Below, piece by piece: positions 43,820 through 52,729 of a stretch of 64,000 nt of DNA. The translations under genes were made by a program, and so were the position numbers. The notes under the pieces are model-generated. The model was not told the DNA's origin, did not search any database, and saw only the letters and a program-made list of their open reading frames with translations. How positions within the stretch are numbered: position 1 is the stretch's first letter; every line of letters begins with the position of its first letter. Origin of the DNA: JBBPYC01 sp038200275 (GTDB lineage: Bacteria; Pseudomonadota; Gammaproteobacteria; Burkholderiales; Burkholderiaceae_C); assembly GCA_038200275.1 (NCBI GenBank), contig JBBPYC010000002.1, positions 78,099 through 142,098 of the forward strand. Direction: 5' to 3'.

Positions 43820-44371
43820 TCAGCCCGCAAACACTTCGGCTTGCGCAAACGGCACGCCTTGCGCGTCCTTCGCCGACAAGCTCGGTGCAACGCCGATGTC
43901 GGGCCACTGGATGCCGAGTTGCGGGTCGTTCCAGGCGATGCAGCGTTCGTGCTTGGGGGCGTAGTAGTCGGTCGTCTTGTAGAGAAACTCGGTGCCGTCC
44001 TGCAGCACCAAAAAGCCATGACCGAAACCGGGCGGCACCCACAGTTGGGTATGCGTCTGGTCGTTGAGCTCCACACCGACCGACTGACCAAACGTGGCCG
44101 AGCCGCGTCGCAAATCGACCGCCACATCGAACACGGCCCCGCGCACCACCCGCACCAGCTTGCCCTGCGGCTGCTCAATCTGATAGTGCAGGCCGCGCAA
44201 CACCCCGCGTGTGCTCTTTGAATGGTTGTCCTGCACGAATTTGAGGGCCAGACCCGTCGCTTCAGCGAACGCCTGCTCGTTGTAAGACTCGTAGAAAAAC
44301 CCGCGCGCGTCGCCGAATACGCGCGGCTCGATCAGCAGCACGTCGGGAATCTTCAGCGGCGTGACCTTCAC
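43820..44371 (-). CDS. rfbC: dTDP-4-dehydrorhamnose 3,5-epimerase
   Basis: 183 residues. RVFGDARGFFYESYNEQAFAEATG, then FVQDNHSKSTRGVLRGLHYQ, with the catalytic His in LRGLHYQ, and WVPPGFGHGFLVLQDGTEF. Third step of dTDP-L-rhamnose synthesis. GTG 44371 overlaps the rfbA stop (GTGA); the open frame continues upstream into rfbA without family match. Confidence 0.95.
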   Translation of the reverse strand: MKVTPLKIPDVLLIEPRVFGDARGFFYESYNEQAFAEATGLALKFVQDNHSKSTRGVLRGLHYQIEQPQGKLVRVVRGAVFDVAVDLRRGSATFGQSVGVELNDQTHTQLWVPPGFGHGFLVLQDGTEFLYKTTDYYAPKHERCIAWNDPQLGIQWPDIGVAPSLSAKDAQGVPFAQAEVFAG

Positions 44372-45255
44372 AGCACCGGCCCTTCGCGCAGCAGCCCTTG
44401 CAGATACTGACCGTAGCCACTTTTCACGAGTGGCGCGGCCAGCCGCTGCAGCGCCTCGTCGTCGATGAAACCGTTGCGCCAAGCGATCTCCTCAGGACAG
44501 GCGATCTTCAGGCCCTGCCGATGCTCGAGTGTTGCGATGAACTGGCTGGCTTCGAGCAAGCTGTCGTGCGTGCCGGTATCGAGCCACGCATAGCCGCGCT
44601 GCATGATCTGCACTTCAAGCTGGCCACGCTCCAGGTACGCCTGATTCACGGCCGTAATCTCCAGCTCACCCCGCGCGCTCGGCTTGACCGCACGCGCGAT
44701 GTCGACCACCTGATTGTCATAGAAGTAGAGCCCGGTTACCGCATAGCTGCTTTTCGGCCGCTCTGGCTTTTCCTCGATGCTGACGGCGCGACTGTCGCCG
44801 TCGAACGCGACCACGCCGTAGCGCTCGGGATCCTTCACGTGGTAGGCGAACACGGTAGCGCCTTCGGTCTGTGCATCGGCGGCGCCAAGCAATTGTGTGA
44901 AGTCGTGGCCGTAATAGATGTTGTCGCCGAGCACCAGCGCGCTCGGCGCATTGCCGACGAAATCGGCACCGATCAGGAATGCCTGCGCAAGCCCATCGGG
45001 ACTCGCCTGCACCGCATACGTGATATTCATGCCCCACTGCGCCCCGTCGCCGAGCAATTGTTCGAAGCGCGGCGTATCCTGCGGGGTGCTGATCACCAGC
45101 ACCTCCCGGATGCCGGCCAGCATCAACGTGGACAGCGGGTAGTAGATCATCGGCTTGTCATACACCGGCAGCAGCTGCTTGCTGATCGCCAGCGTTGCCG
45201 GATGCAGCCGCGTGCCGGAGCCGCCGGCCAGGATGATGCCTTTGCGTGAAGTCAT
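44368..45255 (-). CDS. rfbA: Glucose-1-phosphate thymidylyltransferase
   Basis: 295 residues. RKGIILAGGSGTRLHPAT is the nucleotide-binding signature, followed by SKQLLPVYDKPMIYYPLSTLM. Produces dTDP-glucose, the first step of dTDP-L-rhamnose synthesis. Length and motifs match RmlA of the long type. ATG 45255 is preferred over the upstream frame to 45339. Confidence 0.96.
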   Translation of the reverse strand: MTSRKGIILAGGSGTRLHPATLAISKQLLPVYDKPMIYYPLSTLMLAGIREVLVISTPQDTPRFEQLLGDGAQWGMNITYAVQASPDGLAQAFLIGADFVGNAPSALVLGDNIYYGHDFTQLLGAADAQTEGATVFAYHVKDPERYGVVAFDGDSRAVSIEEKPERPKSSYAVTGLYFYDNQVVDIARAVKPSARGELEITAVNQAYLERGQLEVQIMQRGYAWLDTGTHDSLLEASQFIATLEHRQGLKIACPEEIAWRNGFIDDEALQRLAAPLVKSGYGQYLQGLLREGPVL

Positions 45256-45277
45256 GGGCTTTCGTCGGATGTTGGGT

Positions 45278-46168
45278 TCATAGCGTCTCGCGCAACATAC
45301 GCTCGACACCGTGCTGCCACGCAGGCAGTTGCAGCCCAAAGGCGGCTTGCACGCGCGTGCAGTCGAGCCGCGAATTGTGCGGACGCGCAGCTGGCGTCGG
45401 GAACGCGCTGGTCGGCACCGGTTCGATGGTCTGCGCCTTGATGGGAAGCGCAGGTACCACTTGCCGTGCGGTTTCGATCACGAAGCGCGCATACGCGTGC
45501 CAACTGGTTTCACCGGCTGCCGTCAGATGATAAAGCCCTGCAAGCGACGGATCTCGCTGCAGTGCGACGACCGCTTGCGCCGTTGCGTCGGCCAGCAGTT
45601 CGGCGCCGGTCGGGCTGCCGATCTGGTCGTCGATCACGGTGAGCTTGTCGCGCTCCTGCGCAAGCCGCAGCATGGTCTTGGCGAAGTTGCCACCACGGGC
45701 TGCGTAGACCCAACTGGTGCGCAAGATCAAATGCTTTGCGCCCGCAGCCTGAACGGCCTGTTCGCCGGCCAGCTTGGTCCGCCCGTAGACGCTCAGCGGT
45801 GCTGCCCGGTCGGCTTCGCGCCAAGGCCGTGTGCCGCTGCCGTCGAACACATAGTCGGTCGAGTAATGCACGAGCCAGGCGCCAAGCCGCGCGGCTTCTT
45901 CGGCCAGTGCTCCCGGGCCCTCGGCATTGATCCGGTGCGCGAGTTCGGGCTCACTTTCTGCTTTGTCGACTGCGGTGTGTGCGGCCGCATTCACGATCAG
46001 ATCGGGCTGTACTGCACGCACGGTGTCGCGCAAACCGGCTGGATCGGTGAAGTCACCGCAGTGGTCCGTACTGTCGAAATCAAGTGCGACCAACGGGCCC
46101 AGCGGCGCCAAGCTGCGCTGCAATTCCCAGCCGACCTGGCCGCCCTTGCCGAACAACAGGATCTTCAT
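45278..46168 (-). CDS. rfbD: dTDP-4-dehydrorhamnose reductase
   Basis: 296 residues, SDR-type. MKILLFGKGGQVGWELQRSL is the NAD(P) site, VNAAAHTAVDKAESEPELAH and YSTDYVFDGSG follow, and YGRTKLAGEQA holds the catalytic Tyr-x3-Lys. Last step of dTDP-L-rhamnose synthesis. ATG overlaps the rfbB stop (ATGA at 46165-46168), with rfbA 22 bp downstream. Confidence 0.96.
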   Translation of the reverse strand: MKILLFGKGGQVGWELQRSLAPLGPLVALDFDSTDHCGDFTDPAGLRDTVRAVQPDLIVNAAAHTAVDKAESEPELAHRINAEGPGALAEEAARLGAWLVHYSTDYVFDGSGTRPWREADRAAPLSVYGRTKLAGEQAVQAAGAKHLILRTSWVYAARGGNFAKTMLRLAQERDKLTVIDDQIGSPTGAELLADATAQAVVALQRDPSLAGLYHLTAAGETSWHAYARFVIETARQVVPALPIKAQTIEPVPTSAFPTPAARPHNSRLDCTRVQAAFGLQLPAWQHGVERMLRETL

Positions 46169-47241
46169 GCTTGCACAGTACGCGCGTCGTATTGGGTCTC
46201 GACCCAGTCGCGATACGCACCGGTTTGCACGTTGCGCACCCAATCGCCATGCGCGAGGTACCACTGCACGGTTTTTCGAATGCCGGACTCGAACGTCTCG
46301 GCCGGCTTCCAGCCCAGTTCGCTCTCGATCTTGCGCGCGTCGATCGCGTAACGCCGGTCGTGGCCTGGGCGGTCCTTCACGTGGCTGATTTGCTCGTGAT
46401 AACTGCGTCCGTCGGCGCGCGGGCTCAATTCATCGAGCAGTGCGCAGACTGTGTGCACGATCTCCAGATTCGGCTTCTCGTTCCAGCCACCCACGTTGTA
46501 GGTTTCGCCCAGGCGCCCGGCCTCCAGCACGCGGCGGATCGCACTGCAATGGTCGCGCACGTAGAGCCAGTCGCGCACCTGCATGCCGTCGCCGTAGACC
46601 GGCAGCGGTTTGCCGCCCAGCGCATTGACGATCATCAGCGGAATCAGCTTTTCGGGAAAGTGGAACGGTCCGTAGTTGTTGCTGCAGTTCGTCGTCACGA
46701 CGGGCAGGCCGTACGTGTGATGCCAGGCGCGCACCAGATGATCGCTGGCGGCCTTGCTGGCTGAGTACGGGCTGTTCGGCTCGTGCCGGTGTTCTTCAGT
46801 GAATGCAGCGTCTTGACTGCCAAGCGACCCGTACACCTCATCGGTGGAGACATGCAGAAACCGGAAGGCAGCCCGCTCCTCTGTCGCCTCAATCGACGAC
46901 CAATAGCCGCGCACCGCCTCCAACAGCCGGAACGTGCCGACCACGTTGGTCTGGATGAAGTCCTCCGGCCCGTGGATCGATCGGTCCACATGCGACTCGG
47001 CTGCGAAATTGACGACCGCACGTGGGCGGTGCTCGCGAAGCAACTCGCCCACCAGCGAGGCGTCGCCGATGTCGCCCTGCACGAAGCGGTGGCGTGCGTC
47101 ACCGGCCAATGCCTGCAAGTTCTCCAGGTTGCCGGCGTAGGTCAGCCGGTCCAGATTGACGACGGTCTCATCATTCGCCTCGGTCCAGTCGAGCACGAAA
47201 TTTGCACCGATGAAGCCTGCACCACCCGTCACCAGAATCAT
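46165..47241 (-). CDS. rfbB: dTDP-glucose 4,6-dehydratase
   Basis: 358 residues, extended SDR. MILVTGGAGFIGANFV is the NAD site, FLHVSTDEVYGSLG and YSASKAASDHLVRAW give the catalytic Thr-Asp-Glu and Tyr-x3-Lys. Second step of dTDP-L-rhamnose synthesis and first gene of rfbB-D-A-C. The 180 bp upstream, shared with the divergent phasin gene, should hold the promoter. Confidence 0.96.
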   Translation of the reverse strand: MILVTGGAGFIGANFVLDWTEANDETVVNLDRLTYAGNLENLQALAGDARHRFVQGDIGDASLVGELLREHRPRAVVNFAAESHVDRSIHGPEDFIQTNVVGTFRLLEAVRGYWSSIEATEERAAFRFLHVSTDEVYGSLGSQDAAFTEEHRHEPNSPYSASKAASDHLVRAWHHTYGLPVVTTNCSNNYGPFHFPEKLIPLMIVNALGGKPLPVYGDGMQVRDWLYVRDHCSAIRRVLEAGRLGETYNVGGWNEKPNLEIVHTVCALLDELSPRADGRSYHEQISHVKDRPGHDRRYAIDARKIESELGWKPAETFESGIRKTVQWYLAHGDWVRNVQTGAYRDWVETQYDARTVQA

Positions 47242-47421
47242 TTATGGAGTTCCCGTTTCGTTGCGTCAGAGATTGTCTTGTGTGCCGTCGCTGGCAAAAG
47301 CCTGCGCAAGCGGCGAGTCCTCGGCGCGGGCTGCGGATTATCTCATCGGCCGCACGCGGGGCTGCATGGTTACCGCGTAGAGTTCAAGCTGCACGACAGA
47401 TCGACGGACAAAGCGCATCGC

Positions 47422-47919
47422 ATGGTCAAGAAACTTGAAAAGTTGAGCGCCGACTACCGAGCCGGCGCAGAGTTGCCGCTCGCGGCAAGCGATTCCGCCC
47501 AACGCATCTGGCTGGCGGGCCTCGGCGCGTTTGCCAAGGCCCAGGAAGAAGGCGGCAAGGTGTTCGAAGCGCTCGTCAAAGAGGGTTTGAGCTTGCAGCG
47601 CAAATCGCAAGTGGAGACGCAGGAGCGCATGCAGCAGGCAGCCGACCGCATGACGACCCTGGCCAGCGGCTTGTCCGGCCGTGCCAATGAGCAGTGGAAC
47701 AAGCTTGAGAACATCTTTGAGCAACGCGTGGCAAAGGCGCTGCCGCGGCTGGGCGTGCCTTCGGTGCACGACGTCGAGCAGCTGAATCGGCGCGTGGCCG
47801 AGCTGACCGAGCAAGTGCGCCGGCTTGCGCCGCAAGCAGCCCCTGATTCGACGCCAACCGAGCCGGCACGCCGCGCAGCCCGTAGACGCTCGTCAGCTGC
47901 CTCTAAAAAGGCGAGTTGA
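47422..47919 (+). CDS. Phasin (PhaI/PhaF-type polyhydroxyalkanoate granule protein)
   Basis: 165 residues. The helical phasin domain reads SDSAQRIWLAGLGAFAKAQEEGGKVFEALVKEG, the family signature, followed by amphipathic helices. The C-terminus EPARRAARRRSSAASKK is a short basic tail like the DNA-binding tail of PhaF. It coats PHA granules and may link them to DNA. ATG 47422 is chosen; the open frame upstream to 46783 is antisense to rfbB. Confidence 0.9.
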   Translation: MVKKLEKLSADYRAGAELPLAASDSAQRIWLAGLGAFAKAQEEGGKVFEALVKEGLSLQRKSQVETQERMQQAADRMTTLASGLSGRANEQWNKLENIFEQRVAKALPRLGVPSVHDVEQLNRRVAELTEQVRRLAPQAAPDSTPTEPARRAARRRSSAASKKAS

Positions 47920-48015
47920 CGGGGTCCTGCGGCAATGGCCGCGCTTCTGTTGCGCTCGACCGCGCTTTGACCTCTCCTGTTTTCTCCCCAACGCCAAAGG
48001 CCACGTTTCAGCACC

Positions 48016-48732
48016 ATGCCCAAGAAGGCGCCGCGCCGCACCGCCGAGCGCATCCTGGAGACGACCCTGGAGCTGTTCAACCGGTTCGGTGAGCCGAACG
48101 TGTCGACCACGTTGATTTCGGCCGAACTCGGCATCAGCCCGGGCAACCTCTACTACCACTTCCCGGCCAAGGAAGTGCTGATCACGCAGCTGTTCGACCA
48201 CCACCAAACCCGCTTGTACGAGCTGCTGACCGCGAGCGATTCGGTGCGCGACGTGGAAGATGCCTGGTTCTTCATGCACAGCTTGTTCGAGCGGATCTGG
48301 CAGCACCGCTTTTTGTATCGCGACATCAACGACCTGCTGTCGAACAACCGCCGGCTTGAGACGCAGTTCAAAAACCTGCTGGACCTGACCGAGCAGGCGA
48401 TGCGGACGCTGCTTGGCGGCCTGCAGCAAAGTGGCGCGCTGCGGATCGACGCGGTTGAGATCGCGCCTGTGGCCACCCGGATGGTGATGATCGCCACGTT
48501 CTGGCTCAGCTACGAATACGTGCGTGACCCGCGCCATGCGCTGGAGCCGGAATGTGCGCAAGACGCCTTGCTGCGCGGCGCCGATCACGTGCTGGGGCTG
48601 CTGCTGCCGTATCTGGAGCCGGTCAGGCGCAACCACTTGAGGACGCTGGCGGCTGCCTATCGCGTTTCGAGCAACAATAGGATGCCCCTGTTACAACCAG
48701 ACCGGCAACGACCGGACGGGCGCGACGACTGA
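48016..48732 (+). CDS. TetR-family transcriptional regulator
   Basis: 238 residues. The N-terminal helix-turn-helix is RTAERILETTLELFNRFG through ELGISPGNLYYHFPAKEVLI, a standard TetR DNA-binding domain. The ligand domain resembles a subgroup with the C-terminal segment WQHRFLYRDINDLLSNNRRLETQF, seen in many betaproteobacterial TetR proteins next to fatty-acid or PHA genes. It lies 96 bp after the phasin gene, whose expression it may control. Confidence 0.87.
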   Translation: MPKKAPRRTAERILETTLELFNRFGEPNVSTTLISAELGISPGNLYYHFPAKEVLITQLFDHHQTRLYELLTASDSVRDVEDAWFFMHSLFERIWQHRFLYRDINDLLSNNRRLETQFKNLLDLTEQAMRTLLGGLQQSGALRIDAVEIAPVATRMVMIATFWLSYEYVRDPRHALEPECAQDALLRGADHVLGLLLPYLEPVRRNHLRTLAAAYRVSSNNRMPLLQPDRQRPDGRDD

Positions 48733-48803
48733 GCGGGCGTCGGCAAGCAACGGGACCAAGATTTGCCACACCGGCACGCAAGACCACACCACAAGAACAA
48801 GGC

Positions 48804-49580
48804 ATGGTTGACTGGAGCCCTCACCCTTACCTGGCCGAATACGCGGCGACTGCGGCTTTGGTAAAAAAAAACTGGAGCCGCCTGCACCGCGGCGACCAGG
48901 AGCCGCTGCCTCGCGACGCACGCGTGCTGGCGGCCTGGGCGCTCTATCACGGCGGCCGCTATCAAGAGGCCTGTGAAGCGGGCCTTGCGATCGGTGACGT
49001 GGCGGGCGTGCTGGTAGCCAACCGCGCAACCTGCGTCTACGCGAATTTTCTCGAGAAAAAGGAAGCGGTGAGGCTCGCGCTGTTCCTGAAGGCGGCAGAA
49101 CGCGCCCAGGAGCAACTGCGCCGCGAGCCCGACAACCCCAACGCGTGGTACAGCCAGGCATATGCGCTGGGCCGCTACAGCCAGGGCATCAGTGTGGCGA
49201 AAGCGCTTGCGCTCGGGCTTGGCGCCAAGGTCAAGCAAGCGCTTGAGCGCACCATCGCGCTGTGCCCGCACCACGCCGATGCCCATGTCGCACTTGGCAC
49301 GTTTCACGCTGAAGTGATCGACAAGGTCGGCCCCCTGATCGGCGGCATGACTTACGGCGCGCGGCGCGACATCGGACGCAAGATGTTCGAGACCGCGCTG
49401 GCGCTGCACCCCGACTCCCCGATTGCGCTGATCGAGTACGCGCACGGCCTCATGATGCTCGACGGCGACAGGCAACTCGCCCTCGCCACCGAGCTCTATG
49501 GCCGGGCTGCTCAATGCCGCCCAGCAGACGCCACCGAGCGACTGGACATCGAGCTGGCCAAGGCCGAGCTCGACGAGTGA
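48804..49580 (+). CDS. TPR-repeat protein, function unknown
   Basis: 258 residues, predicted cytoplasmic and almost all alpha-helical. Several TPR-like units are visible: WALYHGGRYQEACEAGLAIGD, KAAERAQEQLRREPDNPNAW, ERTIALCPHHADAHVALGTFHA, MFETALALHPDSPIALIEYAHG and AAQCRPADATERLDIELAKAEL. It probably mediates protein contacts. 52 bp before the acyl-CoA-binding protein gene on the same strand. Confidence 0.75.
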   Translation: MVDWSPHPYLAEYAATAALVKKNWSRLHRGDQEPLPRDARVLAAWALYHGGRYQEACEAGLAIGDVAGVLVANRATCVYANFLEKKEAVRLALFLKAAERAQEQLRREPDNPNAWYSQAYALGRYSQGISVAKALALGLGAKVKQALERTIALCPHHADAHVALGTFHAEVIDKVGPLIGGMTYGARRDIGRKMFETALALHPDSPIALIEYAHGLMMLDGDRQLALATELYGRAAQCRPADATERLDIELAKAELDE

Positions 49581-49632
49581 GTACGTTGCCCGCACGCCAA
49601 GCCCTTTTTTTGCTAACCATTGACCCGAGACC

Positions 49633-49887
49633 ATGCCCGACCTCGACGCCGCATTTGACATCGCCGCCGCCAATTCGAAGAACCTGATCGACCACCCACA
49701 GGGCGGTGCGCAGTTCGAGCTGCATGCTTACCATCAGCAGGCGCAGCACGGCGACAACCACGCCCCCCAATCCGATGTGAACGATGCGGCGGCGCTTGCC
49801 ACGTGGGCCGCCTGGACCCGTTTCGCCGGCCTGGACCGCGCGCAGGCCAGGCAACAGTACGTCACGTTGCTCGGCGCGATCGGCTGA
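49633..49887 (+). CDS. Acyl-CoA-binding protein (ACBP), diverged
   Basis: 84 residues, the size of a single ACBP domain. MPDLDAAFDIAAANSKNLIDHP, AYHQQAQHGDNHAP, ATWAAWTRFAGLDRAQARQQYVTLL follow the ACBP pattern (F-x-x-A-x-x-x-x-K/N, Y-K/H-Q-A-x-x-G-D, K/A-x-x-A-W, Q-Y-V). Some ligand-contacting Lys positions are replaced. It should bind long-chain acyl-CoA in the cytosol. It ends 5 bp before the cardiolipin synthase gene. Confidence 0.78.
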   Translation: MPDLDAAFDIAAANSKNLIDHPQGGAQFELHAYHQQAQHGDNHAPQSDVNDAAALATWAAWTRFAGLDRAQARQQYVTLLGAIG

Positions 49888-49892
49888 ACGGG

Positions 49893-51170
49893 ATGAAGCA
49901 TGGCTCAATGCGCATTGCGCTGCTCTCAGGCGCTGCGGTGCTCGCGCTGGTGCTGGTTGGGCTGAATTTTTCTGCCGGCGAAAAGCGTGTGACGCGGCAA
50001 CTTGAGCGCCGTTACGACGTCACCGACCCTTCGTTCGAGCGTGCGCTCGATGCGTTGCTGGGCCCGGGCATTGTGGCCGGCAACCAGATCGATGCACTGC
50101 TCAACGGCGAGCAGATCTTTCCGGCCATGCTGGATGCGATCAAGCAGGCCAAGCGCAGCATCACGTTCGAGACTTACATCTACTGGTCGGGCAGCATCGG
50201 CCGCGAGTTTGTCGACGCATTGAGCGAACGCGCGCGCGCCGGCGTGCACGTGCATGTGCTGCTCGACTGGCTTGGCAGTGTGAAGATGGAGGACCGCTTC
50301 ATCGACGAGATGCGTGAGGTAGGCATTGAAGTCGAGCGTTATCACAAGCCGACCTGGTGGCAGCTCGCACGGCTGAACAACCGCACGCACCGCAAGCTGC
50401 TGGTGGTCGACGGCGAAACGGGCTTCACCGGCGGCGTTGGCATCGCTGACCCGTGGCGCGGCCATGCGCAAGACCCTGAGCACTGGCGCGATTCGCACTT
50501 TCGCATCCAGGGCCCGGTGGTGGCGCAGGTGCAAGCCACGTTCATGGACAACTGGACCAAGGCGACTGGCCATGTGCTGCACGGCGACGACTACTTTCCG
50601 CCGCTCGAAGAAGCCGGCGGACTGCGCGCCCAAATGTTCAGCAGTTCGCCTTCGGCCGGCAGCGACCGCATGCACCTGATGTATCTGATGGCGATCACAG
50701 CGGCTGGGCGCACGATCCGGCTGTCCACGCCTTATTTTGTGCCTGACGAGTTGTCCGAACAAGCGCTGATCGCAGCCGCTCGCCGCGGCGTGAAGGTGCA
50801 GTTGATCTTGCCCGGTAAGGAGATCGACACCGACGTGGTGCGCAGCGCCTCCCGCGCGCGCTGGGGGCCGCTGCTCGAAGCAGGCATCGAGTTCTATGAA
50901 TACCAGCCGACCATGTATCACTGCAAGGTGCTGGTGGTCGATGAATTTCTGACATCGGTCGGCTCGACCAATTTCGACAACCGGTCGTTCTCGTTGAATG
51001 ACGAGGCCAATCTGAACGTGTTCGATGCGGCGTTTGCGACCCGTCAAGTCGCCGTGTTCGAGCAGGATCTGCAACGGGCTCAGCGCGTCACGCTTGAGCA
51101 GTGGCGAAATCGGCCGCTCAGCGAAAAGCTGATCGAGCCGCTGATCGAGATGACGAGCCCGGCGTTGTAG
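49893..51170 (+). CDS. cls: Cardiolipin synthase (phospholipase D family)
   Basis: 425 residues. One N-terminal membrane helix (IALLSGAAVLALVLVGLNF) and two HKD motifs: HRKLLVVDGETGFTGG and HCKVLVVDEFLTSVGSTNFDNRS. The first catalytic domain begins FPAMLDAIKQAKRSITFETYIY. The architecture with one N-terminal helix fits ClsB-like enzymes. ATG 49893 is used; ATG 49908 is an alternative. It follows the ACBP gene by 5 bp, a pairing with lipid precursors. Convergent with rpoN. Confidence 0.9.
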   Translation: MKHGSMRIALLSGAAVLALVLVGLNFSAGEKRVTRQLERRYDVTDPSFERALDALLGPGIVAGNQIDALLNGEQIFPAMLDAIKQAKRSITFETYIYWSGSIGREFVDALSERARAGVHVHVLLDWLGSVKMEDRFIDEMREVGIEVERYHKPTWWQLARLNNRTHRKLLVVDGETGFTGGVGIADPWRGHAQDPEHWRDSHFRIQGPVVAQVQATFMDNWTKATGHVLHGDDYFPPLEEAGGLRAQMFSSSPSAGSDRMHLMYLMAITAAGRTIRLSTPYFVPDELSEQALIAAARRGVKVQLILPGKEIDTDVVRSASRARWGPLLEAGIEFYEYQPTMYHCKVLVVDEFLTSVGSTNFDNRSFSLNDEANLNVFDAAFATRQVAVFEQDLQRAQRVTLEQWRNRPLSEKLIEPLIEMTSPAL

Positions 51171-51202
51171 CCGGCGGTCGGTGCCGAAAGAGATGCCGGC
51201 TA
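51168..51202. terminator. Inverted repeat spanning both stop codons of cls and rpoN
   Basis: TAGCCGGC (51168-51175) and GCCGGCTA (51195-51202) form an 8-bp perfect stem. The first arm begins with the cls TAG and the second ends with the rpoN stop. The loop is 19 nt and there is no T-run. It may end both convergent transcripts. Confidence 0.6.
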
Positions 51203-52729
51203 CTTGGCGCCGGCACCTGCCACGCTGGCCTTGCGCGCGCGCCGGTCTACCGCGTCCAGCCCCAGGCATTGCCGGTACTTGGTGACCGTGCGGCGTGCCA
51301 CCAGCAAGCCCTGACGTTCCAGCTGGCGCGCGATTTCCGGGTCGGACAGTGGCGCGTGAGGCGGCTCATCCTCGATCATCTCTTTGATCAGGCCGCGGAT
51401 GGCCGTGCCCGATACCTGCTTGCCGTTCGCGGTCGCCAGCGCACGCGAGAAGAAGCGCTTCAACTCGAACACCCCAAGCGGGGTGGCCATGTACTTGTTG
51501 TTGGTCACCCGCGAGACGGTCGACTCATGCAACCCGACCTCGTCGGCGATTGCACGCAAGCCCAGCGGGCGCATGGCCATCGGCCCGAAATCGAAAAACC
51601 GCTGCTGATGTCGCACGATTGCCTGCGCAACCGACAGGATCGTCGCAAAGCGCTGCTCGACATTGCTCACGGCCCAGCGGGCCTCCTGCAGATGGCCGGC
51701 CAGCTCACCGTCTTGCGCCTGCCGATGGCGCTGGAACATCTCGGCATAGACACGGTTCAATCGCAGCCGCGGCACCACCGCCTGGTTCAGCAAGACAGTC
51801 CAGCGGCCCTGCACCTTCTTCACGATCACGTCCGGATGCACGTAAGGCGCATGCGTATGGGAAAAACGCCAGCCGGGGCGCGGATCGAGCCGCCGGATCG
51901 CCTTGCAGGCCCGCTCGACAACAGCCGGGCTGCTGCCCAACGCACGGGCCAGGCCGTGCGTGTCGCGCGCAGCCAGGCGGTCGAGCTGTTCATTCACGAT
52001 GCGTGCGGCCAGTGCGCGCTCGTTCTCGTCGCAGATCGCCGTCAACTGCAGCGTCAGGCATTCGGCGACGCTGCGCGCGGCCACGCCGGTCGGCTCGAGT
52101 GCCTGCACCCGGCGCAGCGCGATCTGCAGCTCGGCTGGCTGTGCAGCGGGCTCCAGCGCCACCAGTTCGCCCAGCTCGGCCAGCTCAAAGCGCAAGTAAC
52201 CGTCTTCGTCGAGCGACTCGATCAGCGCCTTGGCCAGCACCCGGTCGCGCGTTGGCAGCGGCAACACGTCGATCTGGGTATGCAGATGCGCAGCAAGCGA
52301 CAGGTGGCTGGCCATGAAGTCGAGCGCGCTCGCGTCTTGTCCGCTGCCCTCGTGCGCCTGCGCCATGCCAGCACCGTCCGATTGCCAAAGCTCGCGCTCG
52401 CTGTCCATGCCAGCGGCATCGTCTTGTTGCAGCCGGTCGAACTCGGCATCGAGCCGCGGTGCACCTGGATCCTGCTCGGCAAACAGTTGCTCCGGTTCCA
52501 GCGGCGACTCGTCATGCGTCGTCATGGCCTCGGTCTCTTGCTCCTCTTCGTCTGCAGCCAGCATCGCGTCGATGTCTTCGGACTCCAGGAACGGGTTGGT
52601 CGCCAGCATCCCGTTGAGTTCTTGTGCGAAATCAAGTGACGACAACTGCAGCAGCCGCACCGCATGCTGCAGCCGCGGCGACAACGTGTGCTGCTGGCGC
52701 TGCTCGGTGTTCTGAATCATGGACGGCAT
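51200..52729 (-). CDS. rpoN: RNA polymerase sigma-54 factor
   Basis: 509 residues. Region I is Gln/Leu-rich (QQHTLSPRLQHAVRLLQLSS), region II acidic (DEEEQETEAMTTHDE), and region III contains VLLNQAVVPRLRLNRVYAEM and the HTH. The RpoN box near the C-terminus is ARRTVTKYRQCLG. AGGAGAG with 4-5 nt spacing before ATG 52729 fixes the start; the open frame extends to 52933. The usual lptAB, hpf and ptsN neighbours are absent. A sigma-54-dependent response regulator gene is divergent, 491 bp away, and may need this factor. Whether a second rpoN exists elsewhere is unknown. Confidence 0.95.
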   Translation of the reverse strand: MPSMIQNTEQRQQHTLSPRLQHAVRLLQLSSLDFAQELNGMLATNPFLESEDIDAMLAADEEEQETEAMTTHDESPLEPEQLFAEQDPGAPRLDAEFDRLQQDDAAGMDSERELWQSDGAGMAQAHEGSGQDASALDFMASHLSLAAHLHTQIDVLPLPTRDRVLAKALIESLDEDGYLRFELAELGELVALEPAAQPAELQIALRRVQALEPTGVAARSVAECLTLQLTAICDENERALAARIVNEQLDRLAARDTHGLARALGSSPAVVERACKAIRRLDPRPGWRFSHTHAPYVHPDVIVKKVQGRWTVLLNQAVVPRLRLNRVYAEMFQRHRQAQDGELAGHLQEARWAVSNVEQRFATILSVAQAIVRHQQRFFDFGPMAMRPLGLRAIADEVGLHESTVSRVTNNKYMATPLGVFELKRFFSRALATANGKQVSGTAIRGLIKEMIEDEPPHAPLSDPEIARQLERQGLLVARRTVTKYRQCLGLDAVDRRARKASVAGAGAK

